Below, one piece after another: positions 36,097 through 45,430 of a stretch of DNA of 64,000 nucleotides. Source of the stretch: Streptomyces xylophagus (GTDB lineage: Bacteria > Actinomycetota > Actinomycetes > Streptomycetales > Streptomycetaceae); the NCBI RefSeq assembly GCF_000716435.1, contig NZ_JNWO01000011.1, positions 186,001 to 250,000 on the forward strand, given 5' to 3'. Within the stretch, counting starts at the first letter, position 1. The number at the start of each line of letters is the position of its first letter. The position numbers and the translations under genes were made by a program. The notes under the pieces are model-generated. The model made no database searches. It was given only the letters and a program-made list of their open reading frames with translations, and was not told where the DNA came from.

Positions 36097-37176
36097 GTGA
36101 GCGAGACGAGCCCGAAGCTGCGCGCCGAGCTGGAGGGTATCCCCACCTACAAGCCGGGCAAGCCTGCCTCGGCGGACGGTCCGGTGGCCTACAAGCTGTC
36201 CTCCAACGAGAACCCGTACCCGCCGCTGCCCGGCGTGCTGGAGAGCGTGACCGCGGCCGCCGCGTCCTTCAACCGGTACCCGGACATGGCGTGCACCGGT
36301 CTGATGAACGAGCTGGCGGAACGGTTCGGCGTCTCGCTCTCCCACCTGGCCACCGGCACCGGCTCGGTCGGCGTCGCCCAGCAGCTGATCCAGGCGACCA
36401 GCGGTCCCGGCGACGAGGTCATCTACGCCTGGCGGTCCTTCGAGGCTTACCCGATCATCACGCGGATCAGCGGTGCCACTCCGGTGCAGGTGCCGCTGAC
36501 CCCGGGCGATGTGCACGACCTGGACGCGATGGCGGACGCCATCACCGACCGGACCCGGCTGATCTTCGTCTGCAACCCCAACAACCCGACCGGCACGGTC
36601 GTACGGCGGGCCGAGCTGGAGCGCTTCCTGGACCGGGTGCCGGGCGATGTGCTGGTCGTACTGGACGAGGCGTACCGGGAGTTCATCCGGGACATGGAGG
36701 TGCCGGACGGCGTCCAGCTCTACCGCGACCGGCCGAACGTCTGCGTCCTGCGGACCTTCTCCAAGGCATACGGCCTCGCTGGGCTGCGGGTCGGTTTCGC
36801 GATCGCCCATGAGCCGGTGGCGGCGGCGCTGCGCAAGACCGCCGTGCCGTTCGGGGTGAGCCAGCTCGCGCAGGACGCGGCGATCGCCTCGCTGCGCGCC
36901 GAGGACGAACTGCTGGGCCGGGTCGGCTCGTTGGTGAGCGAGCGCACCCGCGTGGTCGACACGCTGCGCGCCCAGGGCTGGACGGTCCCGGAGACCCAGG
37001 CCAACTTCGTGTGGCTGCGGCTGGGGGAGCGTACGGTCGACTTCGCGGCGGTGTGCGAGCAGCACGGTGTGGTGGTACGGCCGTTCGCGGGCGAGGGTGT
37101 GCGGATCACGGTCGGGGAGACCGAGGCCAACGACATCTTCCTGAAGGTGGCGGAGGGGTTCCGCAAGGAGCTGTAG
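36097..37176 (+). CDS. hisC: Histidinol-phosphate/aromatic aminotransferase (HisC family)
   Basis: The 359-residue protein is a fold I PLP aminotransferase: [16 protein letters not shown] at the N-terminus, [19 protein letters not shown], the PLP lysine in [15 protein letters not shown], and [16 protein letters not shown]. The family includes histidinol-phosphate aminotransferase and the closely related aromatic amino acid aminotransferase. Because it is not in a his operon, the aromatic role is quite possible. GTG 36097 follows a strong AAGGAGG. It is divergent from the LacI-type regulator but separated by 431 bp. Confidence 0.9.
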   Translation: MSETSPKLRAELEGIPTYKPGKPASADGPVAYKLSSNENPYPPLPGVLESVTAAAASFNRYPDMACTGLMNELAERFGVSLSHLATGTGSVGVAQQLIQATSGPGDEVIYAWRSFEAYPIITRISGATPVQVPLTPGDVHDLDAMADAITDRTRLIFVCNPNNPTGTVVRRAELERFLDRVPGDVLVVLDEAYREFIRDMEVPDGVQLYRDRPNVCVLRTFSKAYGLAGLRVGFAIAHEPVAAALRKTAVPFGVSQLAQDAAIASLRAEDELLGRVGSLVSERTRVVDTLRAQGWTVPETQANFVWLRLGERTVDFAAVCEQHGVVVRPFAGEGVRITVGETEANDIFLKVAEGFRKEL

Positions 37177-37182
37177 CGGTCG

Positions 37183-37202
37183 CCGGCGGGGTTGCCCGCC
37201 GG
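37183..37202 (+). terminator. hisC terminator hairpin
   Basis: CCGGCGGG (37183-37190) pairs with CCCGCCGG (37195-37202) just after the hisC stop. Confidence 0.8.
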
Positions 37203-37332
37203 GGTCGTCGGTCGAGGTCGGTCGAGGTCGTTCGTAACGAGTGACGTCAGGGGGGTTGCCATATGGTGGCCCCCCTTCGTAATGGGACCCCCCTTCGGAT
37301 GTCGAAAATCGGTACGTCATAATAGCTTGTGA

Positions 37333-37350
37333 ATGTGAACGCGTTCACAA
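37333..37350. promoter_or_regulatory. Rex operator (ROP) upstream of cydA
   Basis: The perfect palindrome TGTGAACGCGTTCACA (37334-37349) matches the Rex-binding consensus TTGTGAANNNNTTCACAA except for the first base. A half-site (TTGTGAA) overlaps it on the left. In Streptomyces, the NADH-responsive repressor Rex controls cydABCD through such sites, so derepression under oxygen limitation is expected. It lies about 85-100 bp before the cydA start. Confidence 0.93.
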
Positions 37351-37434
37351 GCGTGTCCCTGTTCGTCCCGTAATGCATGGGGCATAAGGGGCAAACTGCC
37401 GCTGTGACCACGGCGACATAAGGAGACTGACGAC

Positions 37435-38943
37435 GTGCAAATGGCTCTGGCGCCGGAGACACTGGCGCGATGGCAGTTCGGTATCACTACCGTCTACCAC
37501 TTCCTCTTCGTCCCCCTGACGATCTCGCTCGCCGCCCTCACGGCCGGGCTGCAGACCGCGTGGGTGCGCACGGAGAAGGAGAAGTACCTCAGGGCCACCA
37601 AGTTCTGGGGCAAGCTCTTCCTGATCAACATCGCCATGGGCGTCGTCACGGGCATCGTGCAGGAGTTCCAGTTCGGCATGAACTGGTCCGCCTACTCACG
37701 GTTCGTCGGTGACATCTTCGGTGCCCCGCTCGCCTTCGAGGCGCTGATCGCGTTCTTCTTCGAGTCCACCTTCATCGGGCTGTGGATCTTCGGCTGGGAC
37801 AAGCTGCCCAAGCGGATCCACCTGGCCTGCATCTGGATGGTCTCGATCGGCACGATCCTGTCGGCGTACTTCATCCTCGCGGCCAACTCCTGGATGCAGC
37901 ACCCCGTCGGCTACCGGATCAACAAGGCCAAGGGGCGTGCCGAACTCACCGACTTCTGGCACGTGCTGACCCAGAACACCGCGCTCGCGCAGGCCTTCCA
38001 CACGCTCTCCGCGTCCTTCCTGACCGGCGGCGCGTTCATGGTCGGCATCGCGGCCTTCCACCTGTTCCGCAAGAAGCACATCGCGGTGATGAAGAGCTCG
38101 CTGCGGCTGGGCCTGGTCACCGTCGCCATCGCCGGTCTGCTCACCGCCGTCAGCGGTGACACCCTCGGCAAGGTCATGTTCAAGCAGCAGCCGATGAAGA
38201 TGGCAGCCGCCGAGGCTCTGTGGGACGGCCAGAACTCCGCGCCCTTCTCGATCTTCGCCTACGGCGACGTCAGCAAGGGCCACAACAGCGTCGAGCTGTC
38301 CATCCCCGGGATACTGTCGTTCCTCGCCGACGACGACTTCAGCTCCTACGTCCCCGGCATCAACGACACCAACAAGGCCGAGCAGGAGAAGTACGGTCCC
38401 GGCGACTACCGGCCCATCATCCCCGTCACCTTCTGGGCGTTCCGCTGGATGATCGGCTTCGGCATGGCGTCCTTCGCGATCGGCCTGGCCGGACTCTGGC
38501 TGACCCGTAAGAAGTTCATGCTCGCCCCGCATCTGCGGGTCGGTGACGACGAAGTGCCGAACGTGGTCCTCTTCAAGAACAAGACCCTCGGCCCGAAACT
38601 CACCAAGCTCTACTGGCTCGTGTCGATCTGGACCCTCGGCTTCCCCCTCATCGCCAACTCCTGGGGCTGGATCTTCACCGAGATGGGCCGCCAGCCCTGG
38701 GTCGTCTACGGCCTCTTCCAGACCCGCGACGCGGTCTCCCCCAGCGTCTCCCAGGGCGAGGTCCTCACCTCGATGATCGTCTTCACCTCGCTCTACGCCG
38801 TCCTGGCCGTCATCGAGGTCAAGCTGCTCGCGAAGTACGTCAAGGCCGGTCCGCCCGAACTCACCGAGGCCGACCTCAACCCGCCCACGAAGATCGGCGG
38901 CGACTCCCAGGACGCCGACAAGCCGATGGCCTTTTCCTACTAG
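37435..38943 (+). CDS. cydA: Cytochrome bd ubiquinol/menaquinol oxidase subunit I
   Basis: The 502-residue protein is CydA with nine membrane segments. Key features are TLARWQFGITTVYHFLFVPL with the heme-ligand histidine near residue 20, QFGMNWSAYSRFVGDIFGAPLAFE, and the conserved GRQPWVVYGLFQTRDAVSP. The loop between helices 6 and 7 is of the short Q-loop type (DRRPI-like YRPIIPVTFWAFRWMIG). It forms the quinol-oxidising, oxygen-reducing core in the membrane. GTG 37435 is used with AGGAG upstream; ATG 37441 is possible. It is the first gene of the Rex-controlled cyd operon. Confidence 0.97.
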   Translation: MQMALAPETLARWQFGITTVYHFLFVPLTISLAALTAGLQTAWVRTEKEKYLRATKFWGKLFLINIAMGVVTGIVQEFQFGMNWSAYSRFVGDIFGAPLAFEALIAFFFESTFIGLWIFGWDKLPKRIHLACIWMVSIGTILSAYFILAANSWMQHPVGYRINKAKGRAELTDFWHVLTQNTALAQAFHTLSASFLTGGAFMVGIAAFHLFRKKHIAVMKSSLRLGLVTVAIAGLLTAVSGDTLGKVMFKQQPMKMAAAEALWDGQNSAPFSIFAYGDVSKGHNSVELSIPGILSFLADDDFSSYVPGINDTNKAEQEKYGPGDYRPIIPVTFWAFRWMIGFGMASFAIGLAGLWLTRKKFMLAPHLRVGDDEVPNVVLFKNKTLGPKLTKLYWLVSIWTLGFPLIANSWGWIFTEMGRQPWVVYGLFQTRDAVSPSVSQGEVLTSMIVFTSLYAVLAVIEVKLLAKYVKAGPPELTEADLNPPTKIGGDSQDADKPMAFSY

Positions 38944-38963
38944 GCCGAGGGAGCTGCACAGTC

Positions 38964-39968
38964 ATGGAACTGCACGACGTCTGGTTCGTCCTCATCGCCG
39001 TCCTGTGGACCGGCTACTTCTTCCTGGAGGGCTTCGACTTCGGGGTCGGCATCCTCACCAAACTGCTTGCCCGCGACCGCACCGAGAAGCGGGTCCTGAT
39101 CAACACGATCGGCCCGGTCTGGGACGGCAACGAAGTCTGGCTCCTCTCGGCCGGCGGCGCGACCTTCGCCGCCTTCCCCGAGTGGTACGCCACCCTCTTC
39201 TCCGGCTTCTACCTCGCCCTGCTGATCATCCTGGTCTGCCTGATCGTCCGGGGCGTCGCCTTCGAGTACCGGGCGAAGCGGCCCGAGGAGAACTGGCAGC
39301 GCAACTGGGAGACGGCGATCTTCTGGACCTCGCTGCTCCCCGCATTCCTGTGGGGCGTGGCCTTCGGCAACATCGTCCGGGGCGTGAAGATCGACAAGAA
39401 CTTCGAGTACGCCGGCACCTTCTGGGACCTCCTCAACCCGTACGCGATCCTCGGCGGCCTGGTCACGCTGACCCTCTTCACCTTCCACGGCGCGGTGTTC
39501 ACGGCACTCAAGACCGTCGGGGACATCCGAGTGCGGGCACGGAAGCTGGCCCTTCAAGTCGGTGTCCTCACCGCCCTGTTGGCGCTCGCTTTCCTGATCT
39601 GGACCCAGGTCGACAGCGGTGACGGCAAGAGTCTGGTCGCGATGATCGTGGCCGTCGTCGCGCTCGTCGCGGCGCTGGTGGCGATTCAAGTCGGCCGTGA
39701 GGGCTGGTCGTTCGCGTTCTCCGGCGTCACCATCGTGGCGGCCGTCGCGATGCTCTTCCTGGCGCTCTTCCCGAACGTCATGCCGTCCTCACTCAACCCG
39801 GACTGGAGCCTGACGGTCACCAACGCCTCGTCGAGCCCGTACACCCTGAAGATCATGACCTGGTGTGCGGGGATCGCCACGCCGATCGTTCTGCTCTACC
39901 AGAGCTGGACGTACTGGGTGTTCCGCAAGCGGATCGGTACGCAGCACATCGCCGAAGCCGCGCACTGA
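38964..39968 (+). CDS. cydB: Cytochrome bd oxidase subunit II
   Basis: The 334-residue protein is CydB: MELHDVWFVLIAVLWTGYFFLEGFDFGVG, IGPVWDGNEVWLLSAGGATFAAFPEWYATLFSG-type segments and eight to nine membrane helices. It pairs with CydA and supports quinol binding and heme stability. It starts 20 bases after cydA. The end is normal (IGTQHIAEAAH). Confidence 0.97.
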   Translation: MELHDVWFVLIAVLWTGYFFLEGFDFGVGILTKLLARDRTEKRVLINTIGPVWDGNEVWLLSAGGATFAAFPEWYATLFSGFYLALLIILVCLIVRGVAFEYRAKRPEENWQRNWETAIFWTSLLPAFLWGVAFGNIVRGVKIDKNFEYAGTFWDLLNPYAILGGLVTLTLFTFHGAVFTALKTVGDIRVRARKLALQVGVLTALLALAFLIWTQVDSGDGKSLVAMIVAVVALVAALVAIQVGREGWSFAFSGVTIVAAVAMLFLALFPNVMPSSLNPDWSLTVTNASSSPYTLKIMTWCAGIATPIVLLYQSWTYWVFRKRIGTQHIAEAAH

Positions 39969-40015
39969 GTCCGAAGGGGAGGGTGTCTCACGTGTCCCGC
40001 ATCTCGCGCGGTGAT

Positions 40016-40066
40016 GTTTCACGTGAAACACCCTCCCCGGACCGAAGGGCATGTTTCACGTGAAAC
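40016..40066. other. Pair of perfect parS sites, the second overlapping the start of cydCD
   Basis: Exact GTTTCACGTGAAAC at 40016-40029 and 40053-40066, with starts 37 bp apart. The second occupies the first codons of the cydCD reading frame (M-F-H-V-K-P). Confidence 0.95.
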
Positions 40067-43000
40067 CAATCGACCCACGTCTCCTCCGGTACGCACGGGC
40101 CACCCGCCTCTTCCTCGTGGCCGTCGTCGGACTCGGCGTCGTCGGTGCGGGGCTGGTCATCGCGCAGGCGATGCTCATCGCCGAAGTGGTGGTCGGCGCC
40201 TTCCAGCACCACATGTCGGTCACCGAACTCCGCACTCCCCTGCTGCTGTTGGTGTCAGTCGCCGTAGGCCGCGCTCTGGTCAACTGGCTCACCGAACTCG
40301 CCGCCCATCGCGCCAGCGCCGCCGTGAAGTCGGAGCTACGGCGACGGCTGCTGGAGCGTTCCGTGGAGCTGGGCCCCGGCTGGCTGAGCGGGCAGCGGAC
40401 CGGTTCGCTGGTCGCCCTCGCCACGCGTGGCGTCGACGCCCTCGACGACTACTTCTCGCGCTATCTCCCGCAGTTGGGGCTCGCGATCGTCGTCCCGGTC
40501 GCGGTGCTGGCGCGGATCGTCACCGAGGACTGGGTCTCGGCGGCGATCATCGTCGGCACGCTGCCGCTCATCCCGCTCTTCATGGTGATGATCGGCTGGG
40601 CCACGCAGTCCCGGATGGACCGACAGTGGCAGCTCCTCTCCCGACTCTCGGGGCACTTCCTGGACGTGGTTGCGGGGCTGCCCACCCTGAAGGTGTTCGG
40701 GCGGGCCAAGGCGCAGGCCGACTCGATCCGGCGCATCACCGGCGAGTACCGGCAGGCGACCATGCGGACGCTGCGGATCGCCTTCGTCTCCTCGTTCGCC
40801 CTGGAACTGCTCGCCACGCTCTCCGTGGCCCTGGTCGCGGTGACGATCGGTATGCGACTCGTCCATGGCGACATGGACCTCTACATCGGTCTCGTCGTGC
40901 TCGTCCTGGCACCCGAGGCGTATCTGCCGCTGCGTCAGGTGGGCGCGCAGTACCACGCGGCTGCCGAGGGACTCGCGGCGGCCGAGGAGATCTTCGCGGT
41001 ACTGGAGACACCGGTGCCGGCCTCGGGTACCACCGAGGTGCTGTCGGACGCCCTGTCATTCGAGGGCGTGACGGTCCGGTACCCCGGGCGGTCCGTGGAC
41101 GCCGTGTCGGACGTCTCCTTCGCTGTGGAACCCGGAGAGACGGTCGCCCTCGTCGGACCGAGCGGCTCCGGCAAGTCCACTCTGCTGAACGCCCTGTTGG
41201 GGTTCGTACGGCCCGCCGAGGGCCTGGTGCGCGTCGGGGGAGTCGATCTCACCGACGTCGACCTGGAGCGGTGGCGGTCGAGGATCGCCTGGGTGCCGCA
41301 ACGGCCGCAGCTGTACGCCGGGACGATCGCCGAGAACGTACGGCTCGCCCGGCCCGACGCCGACGACACCGACGTACGGCGGGCGTTGGCCGATGCCGGG
41401 GCCCTGGAGTTCGTGGACGCGCTGCCCGAGGGGATCGGGAGCGTGCTCGGTGAGGACGGGGCCGGGCTGTCCGCCGGGCAGCGGCAGCGGCTCGCGCTCG
41501 CCCGGGCCTTCCTCGCCGACCGGCCGGTGCTGCTCCTCGACGAGCCGACGGCCGCGCTGGACGGCGCGACCGAGGCCGAAGTGGTCGATGCGGTACGGCG
41601 GTTGGCGGTCGGGCGGACGGTACTGCTCGTGGTGCACCGGCCGGCCCTGCTGGCGGTGGCGGACCGGGTGGTGCGGGTGACGGAGGGTGTGGCCGCGGAG
41701 CGCGCGGAGACCAGGTCGGCGACCGCCGAGGCTCGGACTACCCAGGAAATGTCGGTGAATTCCAGCGCCGCCGACGAGCCCGAGACGCGGCTCGTGGCGC
41801 ACGCGGGTGGAGTCCTCTCCCGGGTCCGTGCCATGTCCGGTGCCCGGCGTGGGCGGCTCGCCCTGGCGCTGCTGCTCGGAAGTCTCGCGCTGGGCAGTGC
41901 CGTTGGGCTCATGGCGACCTCGGGCTGGCTCATCTCGCGGGCCTCTCAGCAGCCGCCCGTGCTGTATCTGATGGTGGCTGTGACAGCCACGCGAGCCTTC
42001 GGGATCGGGCGGGCCGTGTTCCGGTACGCGGAGCGGCTCGTGTCGCACGACGCGGTGCTGCGGATGCTGGCCGACACCCGCGTCGCCGTCTACCGGCGCC
42101 TCGAGCGACTGGCTCCCGCCGGGCTGCGCGACACCCGTCGTGGCGATCTGCTGTCCCGGCTCGTCGCTGATGTGGACGCGCTGCAGGACTACTGGCTGCG
42201 CTGGCTGCTGCCCGCCGGGGTCGCGGTCACCGTCTCCGCCGCGACGGTCGGCTTCACCGCCTGGCTGCTGCCCGAGGCCGGGGCCGTGCTCGCGGCCGGT
42301 CTCCTCGCGGCCGGTGTCGGCGTCCCCCTGGTGACCGGTGCCGTGGCCCGCCGCGCCGAACGGCGACTGGCTCCCGCCCGCGGGGTGCTCGCCACCCGCG
42401 TGACCGAACTGCTCACCGGAACCGCCGAGTTGACGGTCGCCGGCGCCCTGCCCGCCCGTACCGCCGAGGCCCGACGGGCAGACGGCGTACTCACCGGGAT
42501 CGCCTCCCGCACGGCCACCGCCACCGCGCTCGGCGACGGCCTCACCGCACTTGTCTCCGGTCTGACCGTCGCCGCCACCGCACTCGTGGCCGCCCAGGCC
42601 GTCGCCGCGGGACGGCTCAGCGGCGTGTTGACGGCGGTCGTCGTCCTCACCCCGCTCGCCGCTTTCGAGGCCGTCCTCGGACTGCCCCTCGCCGTGCAGT
42701 ACCGGCAGCGCGTCCGCAAGAGCGCGGAGCGCGTGTACGAGGTGCTGGACGCCCCCGAGCCCGTACGGGAACCGGAGCGGCCCCGCCAGGCGCCCGCGAC
42801 GCCGTTCCCGCTCGTCGTGCAGGGGCTGGCCGCCCGGCACACCGGGCAGGACCGGGACGCGCTCGCCGGGCTCGACCTGACGTTGGAGAAGGGCCGCAGG
42901 GTCGCCGTGGTCGGGTCCTCCGGGTCCGGCAAGACAACGCTGGCGCAGGTGCTGCTGCGCTTCCTCGACGCGAACGCCGGCTCGTACACGCTGGCCGGCG

Positions 43001-43554
43001 TAGACGCGTACGCCCTGGACGGCGACGACGTACGGCGCCTCGTCGGGCTGTGTGCCCAGGACGCGCACCTCTTCGACAGCTCGGTGCGCGAGAACCTGCT
43101 CCTCGCGAGGAAGGACGCGACCGAGGACGAACTGAGGGCCGCGCTGGAGCGGGCCCGGCTGCTCGACTGGGCCGACGGGCTGCCCGACGGACTGGACACG
43201 CTGGTCGGTGAGCACGGGGCGCGGCTGTCCGGCGGGCAGCGGCAGCGGCTCGCTCTCGCCCGCGCACTGCTCGCCGACTTCCCGGTCCTCGTGCTCGACG
43301 AGCCCGCCGAACACCTGGACCTGGCGACTGCCGACGCGCTCACCGCCGATCTGCTGGCCGCCACGGAGGGCCGTACGACACTGCTCATCACGCACCGGCT
43401 CGCGGGCCTTGAGGGCGTGGACGAGGTGATCGTGCTGGACGAAGGGCGCGTGGTGCAGCGGGGGCCGTACTCCGGACTGGCCTCGGTGGAGGGGCCGTTG
43501 CGGGGGATGGCGGAGCGGGAGGCGGAGTCGGAGCTGCTGGTGGCGGCCGGATAG
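40051..43554 (+). CDS. cydCD: CydCD fused ABC transporter for cytochrome bd assembly
   Basis: The 1167-residue protein joins two ABC exporter halves. CydD-like: membrane helices to about residue 310, Walker A GPSGSGKST near 369, signature LSAGQRQR, Walker B VLLLDEPTAALD. CydC-like: from about 590, Walker A GSSGSGKTT near 955, signature LSGGQRQR, Walker B LVLDEPAEHLD. Such proteins export cysteine/glutathione-type reductant (or heme-related cargo) needed for cytochrome bd maturation. Fusion is normal in Streptomyces. The start is uncertain: ATG 40051 lies only one base after the possible ribosome binding site GAAGGG, whereas GTG 40060 has better spacing. Either codon lies at or in the parS at 40053-40066. 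Confidence 0.95.
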   Translation: MFHVKPIDPRLLRYARATRLFLVAVVGLGVVGAGLVIAQAMLIAEVVVGAFQHHMSVTELRTPLLLLVSVAVGRALVNWLTELAAHRASAAVKSELRRRLLERSVELGPGWLSGQRTGSLVALATRGVDALDDYFSRYLPQLGLAIVVPVAVLARIVTEDWVSAAIIVGTLPLIPLFMVMIGWATQSRMDRQWQLLSRLSGHFLDVVAGLPTLKVFGRAKAQADSIRRITGEYRQATMRTLRIAFVSSFALELLATLSVALVAVTIGMRLVHGDMDLYIGLVVLVLAPEAYLPLRQVGAQYHAAAEGLAAAEEIFAVLETPVPASGTTEVLSDALSFEGVTVRYPGRSVDAVSDVSFAVEPGETVALVGPSGSGKSTLLNALLGFVRPAEGLVRVGGVDLTDVDLERWRSRIAWVPQRPQLYAGTIAENVRLARPDADDTDVRRALADAGALEFVDALPEGIGSVLGEDGAGLSAGQRQRLALARAFLADRPVLLLDEPTAALDGATEAEVVDAVRRLAVGRTVLLVVHRPALLAVADRVVRVTEGVAAERAETRSATAEARTTQEMSVNSSAADEPETRLVAHAGGVLSRVRAMSGARRGRLALALLLGSLALGSAVGLMATSGWLISRASQQPPVLYLMVAVTATRAFGIGRAVFRYAERLVSHDAVLRMLADTRVAVYRRLERLAPAGLRDTRRGDLLSRLVADVDALQDYWLRWLLPAGVAVTVSAATVGFTAWLLPEAGAVLAAGLLAAGVGVPLVTGAVARRAERRLAPARGVLATRVTELLTGTAELTVAGALPARTAEARRADGVLTGIASRTATATALGDGLTALVSGLTVAATALVAAQAVAAGRLSGVLTAVVVLTPLAAFEAVLGLPLAVQYRQRVRKSAERVYEVLDAPEPVREPERPRQAPATPFPLVVQGLAARHTGQDRDALAGLDLTLEKGRRVAVVGSSGSGKTTLAQVLLRFLDANAGSYTLAGVDAYALDGDDVRRLVGLCAQDAHLFDSSVRENLLLARKDATEDELRAALERARLLDWADGLPDGLDTLVGEHGARLSGGQRQRLALARALLADFPVLVLDEPAEHLDLATADALTADLLAATEGRTTLLITHRLAGLEGVDEVIVLDEGRVVQRGPYSGLASVEGPLRGMAEREAESELLVAAG

Positions 43555-43614
43555 CGGGCTTGCCGTCGGTGCGCTCGACTTTCCGTGATAAAGGGGACTA
43601 ATTAGGCTCGTGGC

Positions 43615-45303
43615 ATGTCAGCCGCCGCGCGTCCCGGTCCCCCGCCGCCACCCTCCCCGGGACTGTCGGCCGAACCGGCCGCCCGCGTGCCGCAGTTGCT
43701 GGCGGCGATGCGGTCCGTGGGGAGCGGGCTCGAACTGCACTCCACGCTGGAGCGGATCTGCGAGGCCGCGGCCACGCTGACGGACGCCCGTTACGCGGGG
43801 ATCGGCGTCGTCGACGAGGACGGCGACGCGCTTGCCGACTTCGTCTTCCACGGGGTCGACGCGGGGACCGCGCGGCGCATCGGGCGGTTTCCCGACGGGC
43901 ACAAAGGGCTGCTCGGCGCGCTCATCCGGGAGCAGGAGCCGGTCCGGCTCGCAGATGTGACCGAGGATCCGCGTTCCTGGGGCTTCCCCCGACACCACCC
44001 CCGGATGCGCGCCTTCCTCGGCGTTCCCATCCGCGTCCAGGGAGAGGTCTTCGGCAACCTCTATCTGGGCGAGAAGCGCGGCGGGAACCCCTTCAACGAC
44101 TACGACGTCAACATGGTCCGGGTGCTGGCGACCGAGGCCGGTATCGCCATCGGCAACGCCCGTCTGTACGAGGCCGCCCAGCAGCGCGAGCGGTGGATCG
44201 ACGGGTCGGTGGCCGTCACGACCGCCCTGTTGTCCGGCGGGGATGCCGAGGAGGCGCTGCAGGTCGTCGCGGAACGGGCCCGCCGGCTGTCCGGGTCGGC
44301 GGCCGGGATCGTGCTGCTGCCCGCCGCCGAGGGCGGCATGGAGATCGTCGCCGTGGCCTCGGAACAGCTGTCGGACCAACTCGGCAGGGTCGTCCCGCCG
44401 GACAGCGAGATCGTCGCGCGACTCCTCGACGGACAGCCGGTGTTCGTGGCGGACGCGGCCACCGATCCCCGTATGCTCAGCGCCCTCGCGCGCGCGTACG
44501 GGCCGATCATGGCGCTGCCCCTGCAGAGCGGAGGGCGCGTCCTGGGGGCCCTGGTCACACCTCGCGCGCGCGGCGAGCGGCCGTTCACGGAGGCGGAACG
44601 CACCCTCGCGGTCCAGTTCGCCTCGCAGGCCGCGCTCGCGCTGATGATGGCCGAGGCACAGCGCGACCGGGAGCGGCTCGCGGTGTACGAGGACCGCGAC
44701 CGGATCGCCCGCGACCTGCACGACCTGGTCATCCAACGGCTGTTCGCCACCGGGATGATGCTGGAGAGCGCCCAGCGCGGCCCGCTCGTGCCCGAGGTGC
44801 GGCGGGGGGTGGGCAGCGCCGTCGACGAACTCGACGTCACCATCCAGGAGATCCGCACCGCGATCTTCGCGCTCCAGCAGGGACCCGCCGAGGCGCCCTC
44901 CGGACTGCGCACGCGGGTGCTGCGGGAGATCAACATGGCCGCCGTGCCGCTCGGTTTCACTCCCGCGCACCGTTTCGTCGGCGAGGTCGACACGACAGTC
45001 GGCGACCTCACCGGCAAGAACCTCATCGCGGCCCTGCGCGAGGCCCTCTCCAACGCGTTCCGGCACGCGGCGGCCACCCGGATCGAGGTCGTCGTCGACG
45101 CGACCGCGACCCTGCCGGACGGGCGCCCGGGTGTACGGCTCACCGTCGCGGACGACGGGGTGGGCATCCCGGCCGGCGGCCGGCGCAGCGGCCTGAAGAA
45201 CCTCAAGCGGCGGGCCGAATCCCTGGGTGGCGACAGCTGGTACGGGCCGGGCGTCGGCGAGGGAGGCGGCGGTACGACGGTGGTGTGGCAGGCGCCCCAC
45301 TGA
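43615..45303 (+). CDS. DevS/DosT-like GAF-domain sensor histidine kinase
   Basis: The 562-residue protein has two GAF domains (about residues 35-185 and 205-350). A HisKA_3 dimerisation helix carries the phospho-acceptor His in RDLHDLVIQRLFATG near residue 368, and an HATPase domain follows (NALSNAFRHAA-like ALREALSNAFRHAA, DDGVGIPAGGRRSG). GAF-1 contains GFPRHHPRMRAFLGVPI and FGNLYLGEKRGG, as in DevS/DosT-type kinases, where this region binds heme for O2/NO/redox sensing. No response regulator is adjacent, so it is an orphan. Its location behind cydABCD fits an oxygen or redox role, but this is inference. Confidence 0.92.
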   Translation: MSAAARPGPPPPPSPGLSAEPAARVPQLLAAMRSVGSGLELHSTLERICEAAATLTDARYAGIGVVDEDGDALADFVFHGVDAGTARRIGRFPDGHKGLLGALIREQEPVRLADVTEDPRSWGFPRHHPRMRAFLGVPIRVQGEVFGNLYLGEKRGGNPFNDYDVNMVRVLATEAGIAIGNARLYEAAQQRERWIDGSVAVTTALLSGGDAEEALQVVAERARRLSGSAAGIVLLPAAEGGMEIVAVASEQLSDQLGRVVPPDSEIVARLLDGQPVFVADAATDPRMLSALARAYGPIMALPLQSGGRVLGALVTPRARGERPFTEAERTLAVQFASQAALALMMAEAQRDRERLAVYEDRDRIARDLHDLVIQRLFATGMMLESAQRGPLVPEVRRGVGSAVDELDVTIQEIRTAIFALQQGPAEAPSGLRTRVLREINMAAVPLGFTPAHRFVGEVDTTVGDLTGKNLIAALREALSNAFRHAAATRIEVVVDATATLPDGRPGVRLTVADDGVGIPAGGRRSGLKNLKRRAESLGGDSWYGPGVGEGGGGTTVVWQAPH

Positions 45304-45430
45304 GCCCGTCCTCATGGGCTTTCTGAGCCCGTCACCATGGGCATCCGCTGAGCCGTTCGCAGCAACGCGTCCCCCCATGCGTACGACGTGAACAGGGCCT
45401 CGGTCCGGCGCGCGGGTCACGATCGCTGAC

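Noticed and set aside
39987..40000. GTCTCACGTGTCCC as a third parS before cydCD
   Set aside because: Four mismatches to the consensus; only the two perfect sites nearby are counted.
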